47,826 nucleotides of DNA from Tissierellia bacterium (GTDB lineage: Bacteria > Bacillota > Clostridia > Tissierellales > Tepidimicrobiaceae), in the NCBI GenBank assembly GCA_012735215.1, contig JAAYHX010000001.1:1-47826 (forward strand), written 5' to 3'. Numbering within the stretch: position 1 is the first letter of the stretch; the number at the start of each line of letters is the position of its first letter. The notes below the pieces were generated by a model. It was not told the origin of the DNA, ran no database searches, and was given only the letters and a program-made list of their open reading frames with translations. The translations under genes and the position numbers were made by a program. Positions 25,183 through 33,630 of this stretch are shown piece after piece.

Positions 25183-25852
25183 TGAATATAGACTATAGCA
25201 GTACAAAAGATGAAAGATATGAAAATATTAAAGAAATCATTGGCCCCATCACTTATATCCAACTGATATATTGCCTTCTTGCAAAACAGTAGTTTCTTTT
25301 TTCGTTCCTTTTACAAAAAAGGTAGTAGAAAGCAACAGATATGATAAAGAAGTTTCATATATATGGGCAAAAACTTATTATGAATGTAACAAAATGATAA
25401 ATAATCTAACTGGTGAGTTAGTTGAATATTTAAAGGATTTTAATGCTACGGCAGCTACAGTACAAGCTACTCACGGTTTTGATGAACAACTATTGAAGGG
25501 TCAATGGTCTCATAAATCAGCAGCTTATATAGCTGGTCTTGGAGAGCTTGGAGTCCATTCTTTATTAATTACTGAAAAAGGATGTGCAGGAAGATTAGGG
25601 ACTGTATTTTTAGATATAAATATAGAAGCAAGCAAAAAACAGATTTCGGAGAAATCACCTTGTTTATACTATCTAAATGGTTCATGTTTAGAGTGTGTAG
25701 ATAATTGTCCTACAAATGCTTTATCTATTGACGATCTAAATAGAGCCCTTTGTTATGAAAAATGTTTACTTGCTGATAATATCTATACAGATTTAGGACC
25801 TTGTGATTCATGCGGAAAATGTTCTATAGGTCCATGTGCTTACTTTGAATAG
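25182..25852 (+). pseudogene. QueG-like 4Fe-4S protein, single one-base frameshift
   Basis: ATG 25182 overlaps the stop of the gene before. The frame reads NIDYSSTKDERYENIKEIIG and breaks at a run of four C (25244-25247). With five C it continues PHHLYPTDILPSCKTVVSFFVPFTKKVVESNR and stays open to 25852. The body resembles the ferredoxin-like epoxyqueuosine reductase relatives: HKSAAYIAGLGELGVHSLLITEKGCAGRLGTVFLD. Cysteine clusters follow: PCLYYLNGSCLECVDNCPTNAL and LGPCDSCGKCSIGPC, enough for two clusters. The C-terminal HEAT repeats of true QueG are lacking. Only one lesion is visible, so an assembly error or reversible slippage is possible. Confidence 0.75.
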
Positions 25853-25886
25853 GATGGTAAAGGTGCATCAAAAACTCTTTCTTTAT

Positions 25887-25914
25887 AAAAGGCATTCCAA
25901 AAGGGATGCTTTTT
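25887..25914 (+). terminator. Terminator of QueG-like gene
   Basis: A twelve-pair stem (25887-25898 with 25903-25914, including G-T pairs), four-base loop, and T-rich end. Confidence 0.7.
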
Positions 25915-26032
25915 ATTAGTGCCATATCATGTATAGGTTAAAATAATTGAAAAGATTCCCAAAAGTTGATATAATGAAGTACTGAATCATTGATGTTAAG
26001 GCTGTTTTATTTATTGGGAGGATACTATTATT

Positions 26033-26659
26033 ATGAAAAAAATCGAGAACATATATAGTGGATTCCTATCCATATTTAACTACCCATATATTCCAAAAGA
26101 ATTACTAAAAAGAATCAAGGGGCCAATATTACTTCATATAAGTGATACCCCCATAGGTATTTATGATTATATTTTCAGGATAATTGATATAATAAAACCT
26201 CAATTTATTGTGCACACAGGTGATCTGGTAGATAACATAAAATTAGCTAATTATACAAACAAAATTGATCTATACAACAAGGGAGTTGCAAGACTCATTG
26301 AAGGATTAGAGAAAAATAAGCAAGTCAAAATTTATTATACACTGGGGAACCATGACAATTATGAAACGGTTAGCAAGCTGAATAGGAAAGGGATAATCCT
26401 TCAGGAGGGCATTATAACAATAGAAAATTATAAGTTTGCAATTAATCATTATTATAAGGAACATACCTGTGATGTAGATTTTAATCTCTATGGACATAGT
26501 TTTGTTCCTGGACATTATAAAAACAATGAAACTATAAACTTAAATGGGGTATTAAATATTAATATAATAGATCTATCAACTAAGGAGATATTTCATTTAG
26601 ATTATCCAATAGGAACAAATAGATTGAGATTAATGGAATTTAGAAGAATTCATTTTTAA
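26033..26659 (+). CDS. Calcineurin-like metallophosphoesterase
   Basis: 208 residues; GGGAGG precedes ATG 26033. Metal-binding motifs of the family are in order: LLHISDTPIG (D-x-H/T position, residue about 38), HTGDLVDN, YTLGNHDNYE and LYGHSFVPGHY. The first motif has T in place of the usual H (DxH), which may change metal binding. It could hydrolyse phosphomonoesters or diesters; the substrate is unknown. No signal peptide is present. It is followed 16 bases later by a protein of unknown function, so the two probably form an operon. Confidence 0.85.
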   Translation: MKKIENIYSGFLSIFNYPYIPKELLKRIKGPILLHISDTPIGIYDYIFRIIDIIKPQFIVHTGDLVDNIKLANYTNKIDLYNKGVARLIEGLEKNKQVKIYYTLGNHDNYETVSKLNRKGIILQEGIITIENYKFAINHYYKEHTCDVDFNLYGHSFVPGHYKNNETINLNGVLNINIIDLSTKEIFHLDYPIGTNRLRLMEFRRIHF

Positions 26660-26675
26660 ATTAAGGGGGATAGGT

Positions 26676-27677
26676 ATGCTTCTATTTAGGATGGGACCAC
26701 GGTATTTGTTTATTAGAACTAATGATACAGATGAAGTTACCAGATTTTTAGAGGAAAAACTTAGTGGAGAAGTAACAGATTTTTGGAAGGGATTTGAAAA
26801 GGCAACAGACGACAGCACTCTATGTTTTATAACAGACGCTAATTATGAAAAAACTAATGTGGAGGATGCTAAAGAAATAGTCCTTGTAAATAATGCTTCC
26901 ACAGTTATATTGTCTTCAATAATTAATAGTAATGTATCCCACCTTTTGAATAGGGTTGACTTGGGGCCAGCTTCAGTTGTTATGAGAGTAGCTGGTAACG
27001 AGAATAAGCTTATTGATAAAGTTAAAGAAAGGCTATCTGGAGAAGAAGTTGACTTAATAGAAGGGATAAACTTGGGTGATAAAGATGATACTATTATAGC
27101 CTTTACAAACAAGGTAATCCATGGTCCTGTTGCTCCAGCTGATTTTTTGGAAAGAAAATTATTAATTCCAAAGCCTATTAGAGAAGTTCAGGGAATACTC
27201 AGATTAGAAGCATTGAGGCTTATAACTCAATGTCTAAGCGACAGTCAGTGGTATGAGCTTAGAATTAATATATATGATTCAAATGGCAAATACGAGCAAA
27301 ATTATGAAAGGCTCATGTATGTTTTATCAAAGCTGGAAATAGGAATGAATTTAGGAGAGAGCTGGACTAAGGACTTTGCTTTGTCTCTGTTTTCAGTACT
27401 GACTTACCAGGTGAGGTTGTTTACATTTACTCCACCTCATGAGGTAAAAAAGATCTTAATTGCCCTAGAGTATACAATGGATGGTAATAGATTGGTAGAC
27501 TTTGATTTATATTATAAGAATAAGAAAATTCAGTGGCGAGAGGTAGATAAGACAAAAGAAAGGAAAACTAAGGCAGAAAAGGCTGTAGAGTATAGGAAGA
27601 GTTTATATGAAAAACTTAAACCAGAGGATATTGAATACTTGGAGAATATGGAAAAGAACCTAATTGAAGACAAGTAA
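26676..27677 (+). CDS. Uncharacterised protein with internal duplication (333 aa)
   Basis: AAGGGGGA lies seven bases before ATG 26676. I do not recognise the family. Within the N-terminal half two stretches look like copies: about residues 11-55 (LFIRTNDTDEVTRFLEEKLSGE ... TLCFITD) and about 98-145 (VVMRVAGNENKLIDKVKERLSGE ... TIIAFTN), each beta-alpha-beta like. The C-terminal 150 residues are different (LRLEALRLITQCLSDSQWYELRINIYD, then LLIAL-like helices) and end in a basic, helical tail. It is soluble, with no membrane helix. It is co-directional with the phosphoesterase before it and separated by a terminator from the hydrogenase genes. Confidence 0.75.
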   Translation: MLLFRMGPRYLFIRTNDTDEVTRFLEEKLSGEVTDFWKGFEKATDDSTLCFITDANYEKTNVEDAKEIVLVNNASTVILSSIINSNVSHLLNRVDLGPASVVMRVAGNENKLIDKVKERLSGEEVDLIEGINLGDKDDTIIAFTNKVIHGPVAPADFLERKLLIPKPIREVQGILRLEALRLITQCLSDSQWYELRINIYDSNGKYEQNYERLMYVLSKLEIGMNLGESWTKDFALSLFSVLTYQVRLFTFTPPHEVKKILIALEYTMDGNRLVDFDLYYKNKKIQWREVDKTKERKTKAEKAVEYRKSLYEKLKPEDIEYLENMEKNLIEDK

Positions 27678-27718
27678 TTAATAAGTGTATTTTATAAAAT
27701 GAAAAATGCAAACAATGT

Positions 27719-27768
27719 GCAAACTCTTAAAACAGACTAACCATGCTGTTTTCAAGGGTTTGCTTTTT
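27719..27768 (+). terminator. Terminator of phosphoesterase operon
   Basis: GCAAACTCTTAAAACAG (27719-27735) pairs with CTGTTTTCAAGGGTTTGC (27746-27763) with a few mismatches, then TTTTTC. Confidence 0.75.
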
Positions 27769-27902
27769 CTTTGTCTTAATATTAAAACTATATGTAAAAT
27801 ATCCTTTTAGTAGCAAAGATAATCAAGAATATTATATAATAGAAATGGTGACATGCAGATTACATATGGACAAGGGATTAAATCTATGATAGGGGGAGAG
27901 TT

Positions 27903-28166
27903 ATGAAGGTAAAAGTGTGTATGGGATCTAATTGTACTTTATTGGGTGCCATGGATCTTTTAGATCAGATTGAGGATTTAAAGAAGCTAACTAGTGAAGA
28001 TGATAATTACAGTGATGATTTTGATATTGAAGTTGTTAAATGCCTAGGTTTTTGTAAAAAATCCAAGGATAACGTTGCACCTGTTGTGGTTATAGATGAT
28101 GAAATACTATTTAATGCAACTGGTCAAATAGTAATGGAGAAGATAATGAGCAAAAAGAAGAAATAA
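27903..28166 (+). CDS. Thioredoxin-fold [2Fe-2S] ferredoxin, NuoE/HydC-like
   Basis: 87 residues; GGGGGAG precedes ATG 27903. Four cysteines in the family spacing bind one [2Fe-2S] cluster: C6-x4-C11 and C47-x3-C51 (KVCMGSNCTLLG and VKCLGFCKKS). Proteins of this kind pass electrons between NAD(P)H dehydrogenase-type subunits and hydrogenases. Here it is encoded 22 bases before the [FeFe]-hydrogenase gene, so it is most likely its electron partner or small subunit. The C-terminus ends in a lysine tail. Confidence 0.88.
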   Translation: MKVKVCMGSNCTLLGAMDLLDQIEDLKKLTSEDDNYSDDFDIEVVKCLGFCKKSKDNVAPVVVIDDEILFNATGQIVMEKIMSKKKK

Positions 28167-28188
28167 TGGATGTGGAGGAAACTAAGTA

Positions 28189-29691
28189 ATGAAAGAAAGC
28201 TATGTTGATCTTGTAAACATAAGAAGAATGGTTTTTGCTGAAATTGCTAGGATAGCTTATAATGATGTAGATCTTAATGAATTAGAAAGATCTCCATATA
28301 ATATAATACCTGGAGAAGTAGCTAAATATAGGGAAAATATATTTAGAGAAAGGGCTATTGTGGAAGAGAGATTGAGATTAACTATGGGGCTTGATGCAAG
28401 ACACTTAAGTGAATTTGCAAGGGTAACTGATGGAATTGAAGAGGTTAATGTAAATGAAATGATGTTTATTCCACCCTTGGTAAATGTTATTACCTTTGCT
28501 TGCGAGGCTTGTCCAGTAAGGGCCTTTGTGGTAACAGATAATTGTAGAAAATGTCTGGCTCACCCTTGTACTAATGTATGTCCTGTAAATGCTGTATCCA
28601 TTGGTAGGGATAGGGCTATTATAGATAAGGAAAAATGCATTAAGTGTGGAAAATGCAAAGAAACTTGTCCATATAATGCAATTGTTGAATACGATAGACC
28701 TTGTGCACAGGTCTGCGGTGTCAATGCAATAGAAAGCGATGAGCTTGGAAGAGCTAAAATTAATGAAGAAAAATGTGTTTCATGTGGTCGTTGTATTACC
28801 CAATGTCCATTTGGAGCCATTGCTGATAAATCACAAATATATCAATTAGTACAAGCTTTAAAATCAAAAGAACATATGTATGCGATTATTGCCCCATCCT
28901 TTATAGGCCAATTTGGGGTACTGGCAAACCCTATGCAAATATTTGAAGGGATTAAGCAGCTTGGTTTTAAAGATGTAGTAGAAGTAAGCCTTGGTGCGGA
29001 TATAACTACACTAAATGAAGCAAAAGAATTCTTAGAAAAAGTTCCTAAAGAACATCCTTTTATGGGAACTAGCTGCTGTAACTCTTGGACTATGATGGTA
29101 CAAAAAATGTTTCCAGAACAATATAAGTATATATCGGATTCGGCTTCTCCAATGGTTGAAACTGCTAAGTATATTAAGGAGAAGGATCCTGAGGCTATCA
29201 TTACATTTATTGGACCCTGTATATCCAAAAAACTAGAAGCTCTAAGGGATGATGTTAAAGATTATGTACACTTTGTTATAACTTTTGAAGAACTCATGGG
29301 CATGTTTGTTGCTAAGAACATAGAGTTATCTGAAATAGTTATTGATAAGGATGTTCAGGATGCTTCTAGTCTAGGCAGGGGATATGCTGTAGCAGGTGGA
29401 GTTGCTGAAGCTGTAAAGAAAACAGCTCAAAGGCTTGACCCATCTAGGGAAATTCAAATAGAGTCAGCATCCAACCTTCATGATTGCGTCAAATTGATGA
29501 GACTTGCTAAGGCTGGAAAGAAAGATGGATACCTACTTGAAGGAATGGCATGCCCTAATGGATGTGTAGCAGGACCTGGAACATTAGCATCGTACAACAG
29601 AGTTAAGAAGGCTATAGCAGAATTCAAAAATCAATCAGCATATAGCACGCCTTTTGAAAATGAAAAAATAAGGGAAGACTTAAAACGCTAG
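28189..29691 (+). CDS. [FeFe]-hydrogenase, group-B-like, with ferredoxin domains
   Basis: 500 residues; GTGGAGGAA precedes ATG 28189. The N-terminus (about 90-220) carries three or more cysteine clusters: CEACPVRAFVVTDNCRKCLAHPCTNVCPV, CIKCGKCKETCPYN, CAQVCG and CVSCGRCITQCPF. The H-cluster domain follows. L1 reads TSCCNSW (about residue 294, usually TSCCPxW), L2 reads GPCISKKLE (about 341, usually MPCxxKxxE) and L3 reads EGMACPNGCVAGPG (about 451, usually ExMxCxxGCxxGGG). All cluster cysteines are kept. These changes resemble the less studied group B enzymes, which may evolve or sense hydrogen. No maturation genes (hydE/F/G) are nearby. Confidence 0.9.
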   Translation: MKESYVDLVNIRRMVFAEIARIAYNDVDLNELERSPYNIIPGEVAKYRENIFRERAIVEERLRLTMGLDARHLSEFARVTDGIEEVNVNEMMFIPPLVNVITFACEACPVRAFVVTDNCRKCLAHPCTNVCPVNAVSIGRDRAIIDKEKCIKCGKCKETCPYNAIVEYDRPCAQVCGVNAIESDELGRAKINEEKCVSCGRCITQCPFGAIADKSQIYQLVQALKSKEHMYAIIAPSFIGQFGVLANPMQIFEGIKQLGFKDVVEVSLGADITTLNEAKEFLEKVPKEHPFMGTSCCNSWTMMVQKMFPEQYKYISDSASPMVETAKYIKEKDPEAIITFIGPCISKKLEALRDDVKDYVHFVITFEELMGMFVAKNIELSEIVIDKDVQDASSLGRGYAVAGGVAEAVKKTAQRLDPSREIQIESASNLHDCVKLMRLAKAGKKDGYLLEGMACPNGCVAGPGTLASYNRVKKAIAEFKNQSAYSTPFENEKIREDLKR

Positions 29692-29711
29692 GCAGTGATG
29701 CCTAGCGTTTT
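29682..29711. terminator. Shared terminator, hydrogenase and ABC operon
   Basis: A twelve-bp perfect stem (29682-29693 with 29700-29711) overlaps the hydrogenase stop codon. It is followed by T on the plus strand and preceded by A, so it works for the convergent ABC operon too. Confidence 0.88.
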
Positions 29712-30731
29712 TTAATCAAAGTATAATATTTTTTCTAAACTTATATTCAAGTAGACTTTTTGTCCTATACTGAAGTTGGATATGTTATCAATTAAGGCAT
29801 CTACATTTAGTTTTACACCTTCAATTAATATAATAAATCTAACTATATTGCCCTGAGGGATATAGTCATCAATTACACCTTCAAATTGATAGAATTTATT
29901 TTCGTCTACTCTAACTTTACTTAAAAGGATTTCTATAGTCTCAGGCCTTAAAACTACTGATTTACTATCCATGTATTTGCCTTTTGTCAATCTAGAAAAT
30001 TCTTCTCCACTTAGGATATTATAATTTCCCATAAAGGAAGCCACATATTGAGTTTTTGGTTGCAGGTATAAATCAGTCGGTGAACCTGATTGTTCAACAT
30101 TTCCATCCTTCATCAAATGTATGGTATCTGACATAAACATTGCTTCATCCTGATCATGAGTGACCATTATTGATGTCATTCCATATTCTTTATGCAATTC
30201 CTTGAATTTTATCTGTAGTGATCTTCTCAGTTTAGCATCAATTGCACTAAAGGGTTCATCTAGCAGCAAAACTTTAGGCTTCATAACTATAGATCTTGCA
30301 AGGGCTACTCTCTGTTTTTCCCCACCGGATAGTTGTGATGGATAGCTCTTTACTTTATCACCTAGTCCAACAGATTCTAATGTATTTAGTACTTCCTTTT
30401 CTATAGTTTCTTCATCTGTCTTTTTTATTTTTAGGCCATATGCTACATTGTTAAATACATTCATTGTAGGGAATAATGCGTAGGATTGAAAGATCATACC
30501 TAAATTTCTATCCCTTGGGTTCTTATAAGTAATATCCTCGCCATCAAGTATTATTTTTCCGCTGTCTATAGTTTCAAGACCGGCAAGACACCTTAATAAG
30601 GTGGTCTTGCCACAGCCTGAAGATCCTAGAAGGGTTACAAAATCATTTTTCTCGATAGATAAATTAATATTTTTAAGAACTTTGTTGTTACCATAAGATT
30701 TGTTTACATCAACAAATTCAATATATGCCAT
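29712..30731 (-). CDS. ABC transporter ATPase with C-terminal OB (TOBE-like) domain
   Basis: 339 residues from ATG 30731 (MAYIEFVDVNKSYG), six bases after AGGTG; the GTG at 30740 overlaps that site. Walker A LGSSGCGKTT, Q-loop MIFQSYALF, signature LSGGEKQRVALARS, Walker B VLLLDEPFSAIDAKLR, H-loop MVTHDQDEA. Residues about 235-339 form an OB-like regulatory part, as in PotA/CysA. NitT/TauT systems usually have shorter ATPases, so this long form is a small oddity. It is the last gene of the four-gene operon and energises the permease 31811-32623. Confidence 0.93.
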   Translation of the reverse strand: MAYIEFVDVNKSYGNNKVLKNINLSIEKNDFVTLLGSSGCGKTTLLRCLAGLETIDSGKIILDGEDITYKNPRDRNLGMIFQSYALFPTMNVFNNVAYGLKIKKTDEETIEKEVLNTLESVGLGDKVKSYPSQLSGGEKQRVALARSIVMKPKVLLLDEPFSAIDAKLRRSLQIKFKELHKEYGMTSIMVTHDQDEAMFMSDTIHLMKDGNVEQSGSPTDLYLQPKTQYVASFMGNYNILSGEEFSRLTKGKYMDSKSVVLRPETIEILLSKVRVDENKFYQFEGVIDDYIPQGNIVRFIILIEGVKLNVDALIDNISNFSIGQKVYLNISLEKILYFD

Positions 30732-30748
30732 TTCGAACACCTATCTAG

Positions 30749-31786
30749 TTAATTTTGTTTAGCTTTTTCTACAAAACTCATATCGATTATATTTTCATAA
30801 CCAACTGGGTTTTCTATTATTCCAGCTTTTAAACAGAATCCTTCCATAGCTGCATATCCTTCTTCTGTAATAAATCCATCTGGTGAGTATGCAATTCTAG
30901 TTAATTGTATTTGCTCAATAAGAGTCTCCATTGGAGTACCATCGTACATTGGTGCTAATAACTCTGCTACTTCTTCATCACTATGATTTTGTATCCATTC
31001 ACATCCCCTAACAGTTGCATTAACAAACTTTTGGATGATTTCAGGATTTTCTTGTGCATATTTTTTTGTTGTAGTTATTATTGAAGCTTCATATCTATCT
31101 GAACCAAAGATTTCTTTTCTAGTTTCTGGATCTGCACAGTCTACTAAGAAGTTTGCCCCTATTTCTTTAAATCTATTTCTATTGGCATTGTCCATGTAGG
31201 AGGCATCAATTGTTCCTTGATTAAGAGCTGAAATAGAAGCACCATATTGGGTTTGAACAAAAGTTACATCTTTTTCAGGGTCTAATCCAGCATTTTCTAA
31301 TATACTCCAAACAAAAGTATATGGAGCAGAACCAGGAGCACCAGCAAAGATAGCCTTACCTTTCAATTGGGATAGATCAGTTATATCTTTTGAACCAACA
31401 AATCCATATAATCTAATAGTATCAACAGCAGCTACAACTGTAGACTCAAGTCCCTGATCAAATGCTTTAAGAACTGGATCAATTGATAGCATACAGAACT
31501 GAGAATCACCTGCATGCATTCCTTGGAAAGCTACTGGTCCATCGCCATATACTGCGAACTCAACATTTAGACCTTCTTCCTCAAAGTATCCATTTAGATA
31601 TGCAACATGAACAGGTGCATAGTTAGTACTTCTAAACTCTGATACAACTACTTTTGTTAATTCATTTTTCTCTGTATTATCGCCTGTACTATCATTTGTT
31701 TCGTTTTTTGTACATCCAACAACAAATGCTGCTGCAATAATTATTAACATAAATAAACTTATTAACTTCTTTGTATTCTTTTTCAT
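30749..31786 (-). CDS. NitT/TauT-type substrate-binding lipoprotein (NMT1/THI5-like)
   Basis: 345 residues; TAGGAG precedes ATG 31786. A lipoprotein signal is clear: MKKNTKKLISLFMLIIIAAA, then VVGC with the lipidated C25. The mature part has the periplasmic-binding fold type II pattern of SsuA/ThiY proteins: STNYAPVHVAYLNGYFEEEGLNVEF, then GMHAGDSQFCML, LKGKAIFAGAPGSAPYTFVWSILENAGLDPEKDV and GTIDASYMDN. Such proteins bind sulfonates, nitrate, thiamine pyrimidines or aromatic acids. The ligand here cannot be read from sequence. It is held at the outer membrane face and feeds the permease encoded just before it. Confidence 0.9.
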   Translation of the reverse strand: MKKNTKKLISLFMLIIIAAAFVVGCTKNETNDSTGDNTEKNELTKVVVSEFRSTNYAPVHVAYLNGYFEEEGLNVEFAVYGDGPVAFQGMHAGDSQFCMLSIDPVLKAFDQGLESTVVAAVDTIRLYGFVGSKDITDLSQLKGKAIFAGAPGSAPYTFVWSILENAGLDPEKDVTFVQTQYGASISALNQGTIDASYMDNANRNRFKEIGANFLVDCADPETRKEIFGSDRYEASIITTTKKYAQENPEIIQKFVNATVRGCEWIQNHSDEEVAELLAPMYDGTPMETLIEQIQLTRIAYSPDGFITEEGYAAMEGFCLKAGIIENPVGYENIIDMSFVEKAKQN

Positions 31787-31810
31787 ATTTTCACTCCTAT
31801 GTCTAATTTT

Positions 31811-32623
31811 TTAGTTTTTATTTCTTGAATTATTCAAGGATAGGGTTGTTTCACTTCTCCAAATTAATATTTTGCTTTCTAGAATATCTAAAATTTTATT
31901 TAAAGACATTCCTACTATTAGCAATATAACAATGCAGGACATAACTCTAGTAGTATTGAAATAAGAAGTTGAATAGGTTATCATCCATCCAAAACCACCT
32001 TTTGCTCCAATGTACTCACCAATAATTGCACCTACTAATGCAGCACCTATTCCTCCTCTAAAACCTGATAATACCCATGGCATACAAGCAGGAAGAATTA
32101 CTGTTCTTAAAGTTTGGATATTATTTGCTCCAAGTAGATTTGCAGATTCAATAATTTGCTTATCAATACCCTTTATAGCACCATAGGTTGAGGAGAATAC
32201 ATTGAAAAAAACTGATAGTCCTGCTAAGAAAGCTTTTGAGCTTAATCCTAAACCAAACCATAACACATAAATAGGCGCCAAAGCTAACTGAGGTATACAG
32301 CTAATGGCAGAAATAATTGGGGTAATAATATCCCCTAAAAAGGAAAAATACCCGAATATAATAGCTAATACTATTCCAATTATGCTTCCAAAGAATAAAC
32401 CCAGAAATGCTTCTGTTAATGTAATAGAAGCATGATAGGCTAATTCTCCGCTAGTCAAAAAGTTTACTAAATCTTTGAGGATTGCCATTGGATGGCTGGT
32501 AAAAATGGGATTGTATGAGCCTTTCTGAGCATATACTTCCCAAGCAAGTAATCCTCCCACGACTATTACAGTCCTAATTAGTAAAGCTAGATTATTGTTT
32601 GTTATTTTTCTACTACTTTCCAT
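31811..32623 (-). CDS. NitT/TauT-type ABC permease
   Basis: 270 residues from ATG 32623 (MESSRKITNNNLALLIRTVIVVGG), with AAAGGAAAG about eight bases upstream inside the end of the DUF169 gene and one base after its stop. Six membrane helices are visible. The EAA loop that contacts the ATPase is ESANLLGANNIQTLRTVILPACMPWVLSG. The final GGFGWMITYSTSYFNTTRVMSC is typical of SsuC/TauC. A start at 32659 would overlap DUF169 by 35 bases and has no ribosome site. It forms the channel of the four-gene transporter. Confidence 0.93.
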   Translation of the reverse strand: MESSRKITNNNLALLIRTVIVVGGLLAWEVYAQKGSYNPIFTSHPMAILKDLVNFLTSGELAYHASITLTEAFLGLFFGSIIGIVLAIIFGYFSFLGDIITPIISAISCIPQLALAPIYVLWFGLGLSSKAFLAGLSVFFNVFSSTYGAIKGIDKQIIESANLLGANNIQTLRTVILPACMPWVLSGFRGGIGAALVGAIIGEYIGAKGGFGWMITYSTSYFNTTRVMSCIVILLIVGMSLNKILDILESKILIWRSETTLSLNNSRNKN

Positions 32624-32624
32624 T

Positions 32625-33434
32625 TTATCTACTTTCCTTTTTTTCTTTTTCTTCCACAATATAGTAAGGTTCGCTATCCATATTTATTTGGGCAAGATTA
32701 GATTCTAAAAGTTTTTGGTTTATCCTTTGTTTATTATCTTCCATTTCAACTGACCTTACTGTGTTATAGATTCCATCTATTACATTTGAGAAAATTGAAT
32801 AAGGCATCCCAATAGCAACTTCATCTTCAGACCAATTAGCTAAGTATCTAGTTCCTGAACACAAAAAGGAGACATTTATGGTGTTGTTTAGATATGGATA
32901 TACAGTTGATTCTGCACATATAGCCTGATTTCCACTTAGGCTAAAATTCTTTGAAATCCCATAATGGTATGTATATCCTTGTATAACCCTCATCATCTCC
33001 CTTGGTTGTCCAATTATTATTACTACATCTGGATATAAGCCATCACCATATTTTTCAATAGGCTGTACAAGCACTCCATATGTGCTTTTAAAATTGTTAG
33101 CAGTTTGACTAGCACAACTCATGGCTATAGCTTGATCTTTAAACAACCCTAGCACATTATAACCTTCAGAACCATTGAAGTAATCATAACTAGGTACTTC
33201 AAAGCCTAAAGCTCTTGTACTTCCCCAGCAACCGGATGTTTTCCTATTCATTTTTATGCTATGTCCTAGAGTTGCAGATTTTACAGTCACACAATAGGAA
33301 ATTGGTCTAGTGAGTTCAATAGCCTCATAGTTAGCGTACTCTTCTTCTGAATTAATAAATTTGACACCAACTATTTTTCTTGATAAGTCTAATACTGCAT
33401 AAGCTTTACAAGAATCTTCTCTAATATTTGCCAC
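32625..33434 (-). CDS. DUF169 protein heading an ABC transporter operon
   Basis: 269 residues, GTG 33434 (MANIREDSCKAYAV), eight bases after AGGAGG; GTG 33443 overlaps that site. DUF169 landmarks: ISYCVTVKSATLGHSIKMN, TSGCWGSTRALGFE, GLFKDQAIAMSCAS, QPREMMRVIQGYTYHYG and the strongly conserved SGNQAICAESTVYPYL, then LCSGTRYLANWSEDEVAIGMPYS. Several cysteines are conserved (SYC, SGCW, AICAE, FLCSG), which hints at a metal or cofactor, but the function of DUF169 is not known. It is the first gene of the operon and translationally linked to the permease, so it should act on, sense or process the transported compound. The C-terminus is a charged helix. Confidence 0.88.
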   Translation of the reverse strand: MANIREDSCKAYAVLDLSRKIVGVKFINSEEEYANYEAIELTRPISYCVTVKSATLGHSIKMNRKTSGCWGSTRALGFEVPSYDYFNGSEGYNVLGLFKDQAIAMSCASQTANNFKSTYGVLVQPIEKYGDGLYPDVVIIIGQPREMMRVIQGYTYHYGISKNFSLSGNQAICAESTVYPYLNNTINVSFLCSGTRYLANWSEDEVAIGMPYSIFSNVIDGIYNTVRSVEMEDNKQRINQKLLESNLAQINMDSEPYYIVEEKEKKESR

Positions 33435-33542
33435 TTTTGTCACCTCCTATGTACATTAATCGATTAAAAGTATACAGATTATATAGGACCTTGTCTAATC
33501 AATAATATTTATAGGAATTGAATCATCAATAGATATTATAAA

Positions 33543-33570
33543 TTGACATATTATGGACAAATGGGATAAT
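33543..33570 (+). promoter_or_regulatory. Promoter of HpcH/HpaI aldolase gene
   Basis: TTGACA (33543-33548), 16-base spacer, GATAAT (33565-33570), about 60 bases before ATG 33631. The earlier in-frame ATG at 33553 falls inside this promoter, which supports the later start. Confidence 0.65.
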
Positions 33571-33630
33571 ATGAATTCAGTAGATATAGATATTTTAGCT
33601 TTATCAACTTATCTGAAAGGGGGATTTGTA

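Noticed and set aside
33444-33540. Riboswitch (TPP or SAM type) before the DUF169/ABC operon
   Set aside because: The leader is too short and has no conserved core; only a strong ribosome site is seen.
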